A stretch of 64,000 nucleotides of DNA, taken from Bradymonas sp963697525. Lineage in GTDB: Bacteria > Myxococcota_A > Bradymonadia > Bradymonadales > Bradymonadaceae. The translations under genes were made by a program, and so were the position numbers. Positions 25,118 to 33,894 of this stretch are shown here, piece after piece. Where the stretch lies: NCBI GenBank assembly GCA_963697525.1, contig OY969087.1, forward strand, positions 4,340,001-4,404,000. The letters are read 5' to 3'. Numbering within the stretch: the first letter of the stretch is position 1; each line of letters starts with the position of its first letter. Below the pieces are notes generated by a model. It had not been told where the DNA came from. It worked only from the letters and a program-made list of their open reading frames with translations, and searched no databases.

Positions 25118-27445
25118 CTATTCCTCGTCGGTCTGCAACTCGTGGGAGAGATGTTTTGGTGAGGCGTCGCCGCTTCGTCGCACCATCCTTTCGATGTCCG
25201 GAAGCACCTCGGCGCTGCGCAGGTGCAGGTCGCGCTGGGGGAAGGGAATCTCGATGCTCGCCTGCTCGAGGGCGTCCCAGATGTCGAAATACAGCAGGCC
25301 CTTGAAGCGGTTGGGGCTGATCTCGCGGCAGTCGAAGAAGACGAGGAGCTCGAAGTTGACCGAGCTGTCCCCGAAGCCCACCAGCCAAACTTCGGGTTCG
25401 GGGTGCTCGAGCACATGCTCGTTGCCACGGGCGGCCTCCAGGAGCACCTCTTTGACCTGGGAGGGCTGGGTGTTGTAGCCCGCCCCCACCGGCACGTGCA
25501 GGCGCACGACGCTGTCGCGAAAGGTCCAGTTGATGATCTGGCCGCCCACGATCTCCTTGCTGGGGATGAGCATGTCGTAGTTGTCGGGGGTGCGGATGAT
25601 CACGCTGCGCGCGCCCACCGCCTCGACGCGCCCGTAGGTGTCGTTGACGGTGATGAAGTCGCCCTTTTTGACCGAGCGCCCGAACAGGATGATGAACCCG
25701 CTGATCAGGTTTTCGGTCAGCGTCTGCAGGCCGAAGCCGATGCCCACGCCCAAGCTGGCCAGGACCACCGCGATGGCCGACAGGTTGACGCCCACGGCGG
25801 CGAGCACCATCAAGAAGCCCACCACGAAGAGCACGTAGCTCAACAACGTGTTGATGGCGTAGGCCACGCCCACGTCGACCGACAGGGCCGGGTAGACCTT
25901 GGCGTTGAGGATGGCCTTGAGGATCTTGATCGCCAGGATGGTGCCAAAGACGATCAGCGCCACCGACAGGATGTTGAACGGGGAGACCTGCACGTTGCCC
26001 ACGCTCAACAGCGGGGTGCGCAGCAGGGCGACGGTGGCGTCGCGCAGCTCGAGCAGGTCGAGGACGAACACCACCAGCAGGATGCCCCCGCCGACAAGGA
26101 GGAACTGCTCGAGGCTGCGGGCGAGCTGCGGGGGGGCGGCCTCGACCTCGCGCTCGCGCGCTTCCTCGGGCTCGATGGGCTCGGCGTGGCGTTGCAGGTA
26201 GCGCTTGACGGCGTTGCCCACCACGAAGGCGATCAGCAGCAAGAAGATGATCGCGTAGCCGCGCACCAGGATGAACGTGGCCGCTCGGTCATAACCGGCC
26301 GCGCGCATCAACAGCAGCAGCATCGTCACGAACAGCAGCCAATAATAGTAGCGCTCGAGGGTGCGCCGGAACAACGTATAGGTGCGCGACCCCTCGTACT
26401 CCGGCAACAAGGTCAACACCGAGGAGCGCAGCAAGAACAGGTAGATGGGGATGAGCGCCACCACCAGTTGCAGGCAGAAGCGCACCAGGTTGTAGACCGA
26501 CTGGCGGTAGTGAAACGTCTCGATGGCCGCCAGGACGAGCAAGAAGACGAAGATGACCCGCGTCGCCCACACGCTGAACAGCTCCAAGCGGCGCGCGTCG
26601 TCGCGGGGAATGCGGATCAGGCCCCCGCTAAAGAAGACCACGAAGGTGGCGTGGATGGCGCGGTACGCCACCGCCAGCCACAGCGCCTCGGTCAGAAACA
26701 TGCTCCAGGGGGCGCGCTCGGCGAGCGCCTGCACCGGGAAGTAGCTGAGCACCACCAGCACGGCCAACGGGGCCACGCGCCCGGCGACCAGGATGAGCCC
26801 GCGAAAGACGCGGGTGGCGATGCGCGACAGGTCGATGTGCACGCGCGCCTGCCAGCGCTTCGACCACGCCAAAAAGGCGCGGTCGAGCAGGGCGAAGATC
26901 ACCACCAACACCAGCAAGGCGAGCACCGGCAAAAACTGCAAGAAGAGCTCGCGCGCGCTCATCTGGCTGAGGGTGTCGGGCCACGAAGCGACCCGCTCGC
27001 CCAGCCCGTGAAGGTCCTCCATGACCTTGCCGGGCAGGTCGGTGTCGAAGCCGAGCTTGCGCCGGCTCAAGAAGTTGGCGTAGCGCTGCTCGAGGATGCG
27101 CCGGGCTTTGGTCGCCCCGGGTTGCAGCGAGCGAACCTGCAGGTCGATCGCGCTCTGGGATGCGCTGGCCGCGGTGCTGGGCGTCGAGGACTTGGGCGGC
27201 GAGGACTGGGAGGCTGGCTTCTCGGTCGTCTTCTGAGACGCCGCCGGTTGGGCCTCGGAGCTCGTCGAGGCGGCCGCCGGGCCGAGCCCGGGGACGTGAA
27301 GGACGTTGCCGTTCGATTGGCAGCCGCCCAGAGTGGGCAGCGCGACTGCGATCAGCAGCAACCACCCCCACAGCCACTGCCGCGCGGGGGAGCGCGTTTT
27401 TGACGACGATGTCGGCCGTCGGCATTCGGTTGCATCGAGTGACAT
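25118..27445 (-). CDS. MscS-family mechanosensitive channel with lipoprotein-like N-terminus
   Basis: 775 residues. The first about 35 form a signal peptide ending in a lipobox-like LGGC. A low-complexity region (residues about 50-100) and a periplasmic helical segment follow, then several membrane helices (about 170-480). The conserved MscS pore and beta-domain come last (LGVGIGFGLQTLTENLISG, then ILFGRSVKKGDFITV and TPDNYDMLIPSKEIVGG). Such channels release solutes on hypo-osmotic shock. The ATG at 27445 follows GAGG with six-base spacing; the ORF extends further upstream without support. A Cys-anchored, periplasmic-domain-bearing MscS recalls the large MscK/YbiO types. Its stop is seven bases from the convergent LuxR-type gene. 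Confidence 0.88.
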   Translation of the reverse strand: MSLDATECRRPTSSSKTRSPARQWLWGWLLLIAVALPTLGGCQSNGNVLHVPGLGPAAASTSSEAQPAASQKTTEKPASQSSPPKSSTPSTAASASQSAIDLQVRSLQPGATKARRILEQRYANFLSRRKLGFDTDLPGKVMEDLHGLGERVASWPDTLSQMSARELFLQFLPVLALLVLVVIFALLDRAFLAWSKRWQARVHIDLSRIATRVFRGLILVAGRVAPLAVLVVLSYFPVQALAERAPWSMFLTEALWLAVAYRAIHATFVVFFSGGLIRIPRDDARRLELFSVWATRVIFVFLLVLAAIETFHYRQSVYNLVRFCLQLVVALIPIYLFLLRSSVLTLLPEYEGSRTYTLFRRTLERYYYWLLFVTMLLLLMRAAGYDRAATFILVRGYAIIFLLLIAFVVGNAVKRYLQRHAEPIEPEEAREREVEAAPPQLARSLEQFLLVGGGILLVVFVLDLLELRDATVALLRTPLLSVGNVQVSPFNILSVALIVFGTILAIKILKAILNAKVYPALSVDVGVAYAINTLLSYVLFVVGFLMVLAAVGVNLSAIAVVLASLGVGIGFGLQTLTENLISGFIILFGRSVKKGDFITVNDTYGRVEAVGARSVIIRTPDNYDMLIPSKEIVGGQIINWTFRDSVVRLHVPVGAGYNTQPSQVKEVLLEAARGNEHVLEHPEPEVWLVGFGDSSVNFELLVFFDCREISPNRFKGLLYFDIWDALEQASIEIPFPQRDLHLRSAEVLPDIERMVRRSGDASPKHLSHELQTDEE

Positions 27446-27552
27446 CCAAACCTCGTAACTACCACGCGACCCACATAGGCCATGATCCAGCCCATCGCTT
27501 AGCAGCATAGCCCATGGGTTGCAAAGCTGCGAGCGGTCGACGACTTCATAAG

Positions 27553-27581
27553 TTGCTTGACCTTGGGTGGGCTGTTATAAG
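27553..27581 (+). promoter_or_regulatory. Candidate sigma70-type promoter
   Basis: TTGCTT (27553-27558), a 17-base spacer and TATAAG (27576-27581), about 70 bases upstream of the start at 27653. The predicted leader also contains a GTACCGC...GCGGGTAC inverted repeat (27603-27635) before the ribosome-binding site. Confidence 0.5.
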
Positions 27582-27652
27582 ACACTCCTGTTGGTTTAGC
27601 GACGTACCGCCCTGTACCAGTACCGTAAGCGGGTACCTTCGAGAGGAGATAC

Positions 27653-28165
27653 ATGATGAAATTCGCCCGATTTTTCAGCACGGTTCTCGTGGTGCTGCTC
27701 TTCGCCTCCTCGGCGATGGCGCAGGACACGCAGCAGCCCATCGAGAACGAAGAGTTTGGCGTGACCATCACGCCTCCGGCGAAGTGGGAGGTGACCCAGG
27801 GCAACGACAAGGCGGTCGCCAGCTTCAAGCACAAAGGCTCGCAGAGCCAGATCGAGGTCGTGGGCACCAAGCTGATGACCCCGGACGTGGCCGACGTCTT
27901 CTTCAAGACGTTCCACAAGACCCTGACCGAGTCGAACTTCGAGCAGGCTTCCCAGGAAGACACCACCATCGGTGACTACAAGGGTAAGCTGACCACCTAC
28001 AAGTTCACCCACTCGGGAGTGACCCTTCAGGTGGTCATCTTCCAGTTCGTCAAGGATTCCAGCGCCTGGCTGGTCGTTGGCTACATGCAGGACTCCGAGA
28101 AGAAGGACTACATGGACGACTTCAAGTCGGTCGTCAAAAATATGAAGTTCAAAGCCAAAGAGTGA
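27653..28165 (+). CDS. Small exported protein, PsbP/Mog1p-like (paralogue 1)
   Basis: 170 residues: signal peptide (FARFFSTVLVVLLFASSAMAQ), then one compact domain that starts EEFGVTITPPAKWEVTQGND and ends with KDYMDDFKSVVKNMKFK. The opening V/I-T-x-P-x-x-W pattern and the closing helix are typical of PsbP/Mog1p-fold exported proteins. It shares the pattern and size with the next gene (P-x-x-W-V, ...S-A-(W/I)-L-V-V-G, final K-x-x-x-x-L/M-x-F), so the two are probably ancient paralogues. GAGAGGAGA lies seven bases upstream. A strong terminator follows. Function unknown. Confidence 0.78.
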   Translation: MMKFARFFSTVLVVLLFASSAMAQDTQQPIENEEFGVTITPPAKWEVTQGNDKAVASFKHKGSQSQIEVVGTKLMTPDVADVFFKTFHKTLTESNFEQASQEDTTIGDYKGKLTTYKFTHSGVTLQVVIFQFVKDSSAWLVVGYMQDSEKKDYMDDFKSVVKNMKFKAKE

Positions 28166-28188
28166 TCGGCGCCTCGCGTCGACACGAT

Positions 28189-28225
28189 AGCCCCGACGGA
28201 GGACGCCGTTGGGGCTATTTTTTTT
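28189..28225 (+). terminator. Rho-independent terminator
   Basis: AGCCCCGACGG pairs with CCGTTGGGGCT (11 base pairs, one G-T wobble) around AGGACG, followed by A and eight T. It separates the two paralogous small exported-protein genes into independent transcription units. Confidence 0.9.
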
Positions 28226-28307
28226 GAAGAAACGCCTGCGCTCGTACGTTTAATCGCTGTTAGGACGAAACGTGTTGGAGCGTCTCAGCTCCGAACGAGG
28301 AGAGGTC

Positions 28308-28835
28308 ATGCAAAAGTGGTTGCTCAATATCGTCATCTGTCTGGTCGGCGTGACCAGCGCGGCGGGCGCGTTCGCCCAGCAGCCCCAGAAGCCGGCCATG
28401 CGCGCTCAGGTCATCGTCGACAAGGAGAGCGGCGCCAAGGTGACCCGGCCCGAGGGATGGGTCTCGGCCCAGAAGACCAAAGGGGTGGTGGCCGTGTTTC
28501 GTGCCGCGGGCGATTCCAAGGCCCAGATCGAGGTGCGCGTCAGCCCGCACGTCAAGGCCAAGCAACGCCAGTCGTTTTTCGCCTCCTTTCAAACGAGCCT
28601 GCAGAAGTCGGGCTTCGTCAAGCAAAACGTCAATAACAAGGCCACCTACGGCGGCAAGACCGGCGTTCAGACCGAGTATGAGGCGACGTCCAAGGCCAGC
28701 AAGTTTCGCCTGATTCTGTGGCAGTTCCACCACGGCGATTCCGCCATCCTGGTGGTCGGGTTCTTTCCGGCGTCCAAGCGCGACAAGTACTTCCCCGCCT
28801 ACAAACAAGTTATCGAGAAGCTGACCTTCCAGTGA
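28308..28835 (+). CDS. Small exported protein, PsbP/Mog1p-like (paralogue 2)
   Basis: 175 residues with a signal peptide (LLNIVICLVGVTSAAGAFAQ) and one domain similar in layout to the preceding gene (AKVTRPEGWVSAQKTKG at its start; SAILVVGFFPASKRDKYF near its end). The ATG at 28308 follows GAGGAGAGG. A small hairpin (GGAGC-6-GCTCC, 28277-28292) lies just upstream of the ribosome-binding site. The 3' end overlaps the convergent protease gene by 26 bases. Function unknown. Confidence 0.78.
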   Translation: MQKWLLNIVICLVGVTSAAGAFAQQPQKPAMRAQVIVDKESGAKVTRPEGWVSAQKTKGVVAVFRAAGDSKAQIEVRVSPHVKAKQRQSFFASFQTSLQKSGFVKQNVNNKATYGGKTGVQTEYEATSKASKFRLILWQFHHGDSAILVVGFFPASKRDKYFPAYKQVIEKLTFQ

Positions 28836-29940
28836 GGCGCCAGCGGCGCGCCACAAGCGCCGCCAGCATCAGCACGGCGATAAAGACCGCCCACAACGAC
28901 ATCGGCCGGCGGCGCCACCCGGTGGCGACGGTGCACGTGGAGTCATCCGGCGGAGGCCGAAGCCGGCGGCAGTGCGACTCGCCGGGGCCCACCAGCCCCT
29001 CGGTACACACGTAGCCGTCGGGACACTGGTCGGCTTGTGGGTCGCACGCTGTCGTACAATAGCCAACATGATGGGGGTTGTCGGGGAGCACGCAGGTGTC
29101 GGTGCAGATGAGCCGGTCGAACCCACAGTCATCACCCAACTGCCCGCGCAGCTCGCGGCATAGGTGCATCTCCTGGACCTGCGCGCAGCTCTCCTGAGGG
29201 GGACAGTCGCGATCGCGGCTGCACTCGTCGGGCGGATCGGGCACCGGGTACAGCGAGCACAGGCCCAGCTTGTCGTCGACGGCCAGGGTGCGCTGGCCGC
29301 CGTCGGCCCGGTAGGTCGGCGCCATGGTGGCGAGCACATCCTTGGAGTGGGCCAGGCCGAGCACGTGGCCGAACTCGTGGGTGAGCACGCTCTGCACGTC
29401 GGCGATGAGGCGGTGGCTGTCGGGGTTGAGCCGGTCGGTCTTGGCCGGTTGGAACGGCTTCGGGTCCACCGACCAGTCGTAGGTGCTGTCGTTGAGAAAG
29501 ACGGTCTTGTTGGGATACGCGTCCCCGCAGGTCAGCGCCGTCCAACCGATGGTGCCCTCGGGAAAGCAGGCGGTGTTCTGGGGATCGGCGAATAAAAAGG
29601 GGACCTCGCCGGGGCCGAGCTCATCGAGGGAGGCGCGCTTGCCCGCGTAGACCATTTTCGCCGACGAACAGGGCACATCGGACCACGCAGCGGCCGCCGT
29701 CCGCGCGGCCTGTTCGATGGCATCGACGCTCAAACCCGGCGGCGGATCGCCCAGAAAGACGACCTTCACCGGAAAGTTGTCGACCGGTACCGTAAATCCA
29801 TTGGTCTCGAAGCGCGTGGCTCCGTACCAGACATCCTCGCCGCGATGCGCCCACGTGCCGGCGCGGGCCAGCGTCGGCGCGCTCGCGCAGACGGCGACGA
29901 CACCCAACCACACCCCTACATGGATCCAACGGCGCGTCAT
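28810..29940 (-). CDS. Matrixin-like zinc metalloprotease with Cys-rich repeats and C-terminal membrane segment
   Basis: 376 residues: signal peptide (1-27, ending TLARAG), metalloprotease domain with the zinc site HEFGHVLGLAH at 188-198 (HExxHxxGxxH) and a downstream Met-turn candidate (ATMAPTY), then Cys-rich repeats (CSRDRDCPPQESC, CDPQADQCPDGYVC). A final hydrophobic helix with flanking arginines (RRRPMSLWAVFIAVLMLAAL, then VARRWR) follows and looks like a C-terminal sorting/anchoring tail of the kind seen on myxobacterial surface proteins. Its target is unknown. The start ATG directly follows an extended -10 box, suggesting a leaderless mRNA. It overlaps the convergent paralogue-2 gene by 26 bases. 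Confidence 0.88.
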   Translation of the reverse strand: MTRRWIHVGVWLGVVAVCASAPTLARAGTWAHRGEDVWYGATRFETNGFTVPVDNFPVKVVFLGDPPPGLSVDAIEQAARTAAAAWSDVPCSSAKMVYAGKRASLDELGPGEVPFLFADPQNTACFPEGTIGWTALTCGDAYPNKTVFLNDSTYDWSVDPKPFQPAKTDRLNPDSHRLIADVQSVLTHEFGHVLGLAHSKDVLATMAPTYRADGGQRTLAVDDKLGLCSLYPVPDPPDECSRDRDCPPQESCAQVQEMHLCRELRGQLGDDCGFDRLICTDTCVLPDNPHHVGYCTTACDPQADQCPDGYVCTEGLVGPGESHCRRLRPPPDDSTCTVATGWRRRPMSLWAVFIAVLMLAALVARRWRLTGRSASR

Positions 29941-29946
29941 GGCGCC

Positions 29947-29955
29947 ATTATAGCA
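29947..29955 (-). promoter_or_regulatory. Extended -10 promoter box, predicted leaderless start
   Basis: On the minus strand TGCTATAAT ends six bases before the protease ATG (29940), so transcription should begin at or within a base or two of the start codon. There is no ribosome-binding site between them. No good -35 hexamer is seen, as expected for TGn-TATAAT promoters. Confidence 0.55.
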
Positions 29956-30118
29956 GAACTGGTCTGCAAGCCCCACGCAAACACCCAAGGCGGGGGCTTC
30001 GGGCCGCGCGCTGCGAAAAAAATTTAGATCGCTTTTGGCGTCCCCTCGTTGAACCCCATCAACGGCAATCAATCCCCGCCCGAGTGGGTCACCGGGCACG
30101 GACGACAAGGAGCGACAC

Positions 30119-31579
30119 ATGAAACGGCTTGGAACCATCGCAGTCATCGCAGGGCTTCTTCTGGCAACGGCGTTGTTTTACCGACTGCGCCCCGAGCATA
30201 AGGACGACACGCCCGACCAGGTCGCCGAGGTCCAGCCCACGCCCAAGCCGGTGCCCGTCGAGCACGCAAAGGCGCCAACGCCGACCACCCACGCGAGCGC
30301 CGCGGGCGTGCTCAAGCTCGACGCCGGCATCTCCCACGGGTATCTGGCGAGCGGCAGCCAGCAGGACGTCTACGCGGCGATCGACATCTCCGCCAAGAAG
30401 ATCGAGGGGGCGACGCGCCCGCCGTTGAACCTGGCGGTGGTCATCGACCGGTCGGGATCGATGCGTGGCACCAAGCTCGACTACGCCAAGCGAGCGGCCA
30501 TGCGCCTGGTCGACAAGCTGACCCCCGACGACCGGCTGGCCGTCGTCAGCTACGCCACCGGCGTCAGCATCAACATGACCTCGCGCAAAGCTACCGGGGC
30601 GGCCAAGGCGAGCATGCGCGCGGCTATCCAGGCCATCGAGGCCGGCGGCGGCACCAATATCTACGACGGCTACGCCCGCGGCGTCCAGCAGGTGCGCCGC
30701 TTCAAGACCGACGAGACCATCAATCGCGTCGTGCTGCTGTCCGACGGCAAGGCCACGGTGGGCGATACCAACCCCTACGACCTGCAGAATATGGCCCGCC
30801 GGTACCTGCGCCAGGGGGTCTCGCTGACCACGATGGGCATGGGCCTGGATTATAACGAGGACTTGCTGTCGGCGATGGCCGACCAGGGCTCGGGCAATTA
30901 CTACTTCATCGACAAGCCCACCAGCGTGGTGAGCATCTTCCAATCGGAGTTTCAGGGACTGGCCGCGACCGTGGCCCGCAACACCTCGCTGGTCATCTCG
31001 TTGGCCGACGGCGTGGAGATCGAGGAGCTGTACGGCTTCTCGCACGACAGCACCAACAACCAGGTGCTGGTCTCCCTGGCCGAGTTCCAGTCCGGGGAGA
31101 ACAAAAATATCCTGCTCAAGCTCCGGGCCAACGCCGGCGCCGCCGGCAAGCGCCCGATCATGAAGGTTGATCTGAGCTACCAGGACGTGGCCTCGGACAG
31201 CGCCAAAAACGAGCACGTGCGGCTGGCGTCGGTGAGCACCAACGATATCCAAAAGACCACCACCGAGGTCAACGTCGACGTCATCTCGCGTGTCCAGCAG
31301 GTCGAGGTCGCCCAGAGCCTCAAGGACGCCATGGCCGCCTACGAGAAGGGCGACGCCCAGCAGGCCCAGCAAGTGCTGCGCCGGCGGCGCCGGGTCCTGC
31401 ACCACGCGCGGGCGAAGTACCACATCAACGAGCCGAACTTCGCCGCCGCCGAGGACGAGTTGGACAAGACGGCCAACCAACTGGGCAGCGTCCCCTCGGG
31501 GTCGTCGAGCGGCAAGCGCATGATCAAAACGAAGAAGGCGCGTGGGCGCATGATCCTGCTCGACTCGACCGCCTTCTAA
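30119..31579 (+). CDS. Von Willebrand factor A domain protein
   Basis: 486 residues. An N-terminal membrane helix (TIAVIAGLLLATALFY) and a Pro/Lys-rich linker are followed by a VWA domain with an intact metal-ion site: D110, S112 and S114 in VIDRSGSMRG, GGGTNIYDG, and VVLLSDGKAT. A beta-rich region (LSYQDVASDSAKNEHVRLAS) and an Arg-rich segment (QVLRRRRRVLHH) follow. The layout resembles YfbK-like exported VWA proteins, probably anchored in the inner membrane and facing the periplasm. The start is supported by AAGGAG at six-base spacing. A CGTTGA-6-TCAACG hairpin lies at 30047-30064 in the leader. Confidence 0.88.
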   Translation: MKRLGTIAVIAGLLLATALFYRLRPEHKDDTPDQVAEVQPTPKPVPVEHAKAPTPTTHASAAGVLKLDAGISHGYLASGSQQDVYAAIDISAKKIEGATRPPLNLAVVIDRSGSMRGTKLDYAKRAAMRLVDKLTPDDRLAVVSYATGVSINMTSRKATGAAKASMRAAIQAIEAGGGTNIYDGYARGVQQVRRFKTDETINRVVLLSDGKATVGDTNPYDLQNMARRYLRQGVSLTTMGMGLDYNEDLLSAMADQGSGNYYFIDKPTSVVSIFQSEFQGLAATVARNTSLVISLADGVEIEELYGFSHDSTNNQVLVSLAEFQSGENKNILLKLRANAGAAGKRPIMKVDLSYQDVASDSAKNEHVRLASVSTNDIQKTTTEVNVDVISRVQQVEVAQSLKDAMAAYEKGDAQQAQQVLRRRRRVLHHARAKYHINEPNFAAAEDELDKTANQLGSVPSGSSSGKRMIKTKKARGRMILLDSTAF

Positions 31580-31655
31580 GACGCGACGTGCCGGGGCTGC
31601 CCCCGGCGCCCGCGCCCGCCACCAGCAACTTTCGATGACACGCGAGGATAGAACA

Positions 31656-32954
31656 ATGTCAGCAAGCGCGACACTGCAACACGAAGAGGTTTTCGAGCGA
31701 CACCTGTTGGGACTGGTCGGCGGGGGCTTCGTCGCCGGCATCGTCACCAGCATTCTACAGATGGTCGTCGGCCGGGAGGTCGAGGCGTTGGGGGCGCTGA
31801 GCTTTGCGGCGGTCGTCGGGCTGGTGGTCAACCAGCTCGACCCGCGCGCCGACACCGCCCTGGTGCGCCTGATGTTGGCGTTGATGGGCGGGGTGCTCAT
31901 GGGCGGGGTGTCGGGGCTGAGCGTCGCTGGCGCGCCCTGGGTGGCCGCGGCGCTCGGCGGCGGGTTGTTGGGGGCGGCGCTGACCTTCGACCGCCCCCAG
32001 AGCCGCGGGCGCAAGTGGTTGACCTGGGGGTTATTCGCCGCGGCACTTCCGGCGGGGGTCTTCACCACCCGAACGCTGTTCGACGTGGCGCTATTCAAGC
32101 CGCTGGACGTCATGGTGGTCCACCAGGCCTTCGTGGGCACGGCCTGGGGCCTGTTCTTGGCGGTCGCAGCCGGGGCGAGCGACCTGCAATTCGACAAGGA
32201 TGTCATCATTGGACGCCTCGACGAGGCGATCAGCCGCCACGGCGAGCCGGTGCGCGATTATCTGGAGTCGGCGCGCGACTTGTATCGCCAGATCGTCCGG
32301 GAGTGCTCGCGCGCCGAGCACGACGACACTCGCCTGCGGGCGCGAGAGATTGCCGCCGAGACCGTCGCCTCGCTGTTGCGCTACGCCGGGCGCTTCGAGG
32401 AGCTGCGCGACACGCTGCGCCGCTCCGGCGGCGATCGTCTTCGCCGGCGCATCGATCGGCTGGATCGCCGGTTGGCGGCGATCGACGACCCGTCGGTCGC
32501 CCGCGAACTGGAGACGGCGCGCGCAGAGGTCTACCAGCAGATCCAGATGCGCCAGCGCCTCGAGCTTGCCTGCGCGCGCCTGGAGTCGAGATTGCAACGC
32601 AGCGTGACGACCCTGGAGAAGCTGCACCTGACGCTGGTCCAGCACGCCGCCAGCGCGGCCAACGACGTCGGGCTGACCGAGGCGCTGAGCCGCCTCGAGC
32701 AGTTGGCCGACGAGGTCGAGCTCAAGAACCTGACCATCGACGAGCTGTGCGAGATGGACGGTCTGGAGAGCGACGCGCCGCGCAATGAGCACGGCGAGTC
32801 CGAGGCCGGCTATGACGGGGCGCTTGACGATTCGGCGGCCCAGTCCGATGCTGCCAGCGCTACGGCCAGCGACGTCCGGCGGCCCGAACCGTCGGCGGAC
32901 CAAGACGAGACCGAACATGAGCCCGTCGTCTGTGAACAAGACGCATCGTGCTGA
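31656..32954 (+). CDS. Membrane protein with C-terminal coiled coil
   Basis: 432 residues with no known family. About six hydrophobic helices (residues 20-175) end at DLQFDKDVIIGRLDEA; the remainder is charged, helical and coiled-coil-like (RRRIDRLDRRLAAIDDPSV, ETARAEVYQQIQMRQRLELA), closing in an acidic low-complexity tail. The ATG at 31656 follows CGAGGATAG; an ATG seven codons upstream is less likely. The last 38 bases overlap the PHP gene, so the two are probably cotranscribed. Confidence 0.7.
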   Translation: MSASATLQHEEVFERHLLGLVGGGFVAGIVTSILQMVVGREVEALGALSFAAVVGLVVNQLDPRADTALVRLMLALMGGVLMGGVSGLSVAGAPWVAAALGGGLLGAALTFDRPQSRGRKWLTWGLFAAALPAGVFTTRTLFDVALFKPLDVMVVHQAFVGTAWGLFLAVAAGASDLQFDKDVIIGRLDEAISRHGEPVRDYLESARDLYRQIVRECSRAEHDDTRLRAREIAAETVASLLRYAGRFEELRDTLRRSGGDRLRRRIDRLDRRLAAIDDPSVARELETARAEVYQQIQMRQRLELACARLESRLQRSVTTLEKLHLTLVQHAASAANDVGLTEALSRLEQLADEVELKNLTIDELCEMDGLESDAPRNEHGESEAGYDGALDDSAAQSDAASATASDVRRPEPSADQDETEHEPVVCEQDASC

Positions 32955-33762
32955 GATCCACTCCCATTCGACCGCCAGCGACGGGGCCCACGCTCCGTCG
33001 CGGGTGGCCGAGCTGTGCGCCGAGGCCGGCGTGACCATCTGGTCGCTGACCGACCACGACAGCTGCTACGGCTGCGGCGAGGCCGCCCAGGCGGCCCAAT
33101 CCCACGGCATCACCTTCATTCCCGGCATCGAAGTCAGCGCCTACGCCGACACGTCCGTGCACGTGCTCGGCTACGGCGTCGACCCCGACGGTGAGGTTAT
33201 GGAGCACTACGCCGGCGGGCGCGTCGACAGCCGCCGCCAGCGGATGCACCAGATGATCGAGCGCCTCGAGGAGTTCGGGTTGTCGGTGCAGATGAACGCC
33301 GTCGAGCGTATCGCCGGCGGCGGGGTGCTCGGCCGCCCCCACCTGGCGCGTGCGCTCGTCGAAGCCGGCCATGTTCCCAGCGTCCAGCAGGCGTTCGACG
33401 ACTATCTGCATACCGGCGGGCCGGCCCACGTGACCATGGGGTGGCCGTCGGTCGTCGAGGCCATCGACATCATCCACCGCGCCGGGGGCATCGCCGTGCT
33501 CGCCCATCCGGGCAACTACGGCCTCGACGAGGCCATCGCCGGCTGGGTCGACGCCGGCCTCGACGGCATCGAGTGCGTTCACCCCCAGCATGCCCGCGCC
33601 GACGAGCGGCGCTACGAACGCCTGGCCGATCGGCTGGGCGTGCTCAAGACCGCCAGCAGCGATTTTCACGGCAATCGCGGCCGCCACAAATATTTCGGCC
33701 ACGTCGGCTTTCCCGAGCGTTGGCTGGCGGCGTTCCTGGGCCGGCTGGGCGTGTCGGCGTGA
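32917..33762 (+). CDS. PHP-domain phosphoesterase (RNase AM / 3',5'-nucleoside bisphosphate phosphatase type)
   Basis: 281 residues. PHP metal-site motifs are in order: EIHSHSTASDG, SLTDHDSCYG, GIEVSAY, the insertion RPHLARALVEAGH with WPSVVEAIDIIHRAGGIAVLAHPG, and the C-terminal SSDFHGN. This architecture matches the YciV/TrpH-type family that dephosphorylates 3'-phosphoadenosine-5'-phosphate-like molecules or trims RNA 5' ends. ATG 32917 gives the HSHS motif its normal position about 15 residues from the start; it overlaps the preceding gene. The sequence does not settle the substrate. Confidence 0.88.
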   Translation: MSPSSVNKTHRAEIHSHSTASDGAHAPSRVAELCAEAGVTIWSLTDHDSCYGCGEAAQAAQSHGITFIPGIEVSAYADTSVHVLGYGVDPDGEVMEHYAGGRVDSRRQRMHQMIERLEEFGLSVQMNAVERIAGGGVLGRPHLARALVEAGHVPSVQQAFDDYLHTGGPAHVTMGWPSVVEAIDIIHRAGGIAVLAHPGNYGLDEAIAGWVDAGLDGIECVHPQHARADERRYERLADRLGVLKTASSDFHGNRGRHKYFGHVGFPERWLAAFLGRLGVSA

Positions 33763-33894
33763 GGTCTTAGGCCGTCGATTGATGTTGGCACTTGCACTGT
33801 TGGCTGCAGTTTGGTCGAATTTGGCCGACTCGCCCCCTCGGCGCCAACGAAGGGGCGTGACCGCCTTCAAGGACCTCCACGGATCCGACCCGCG

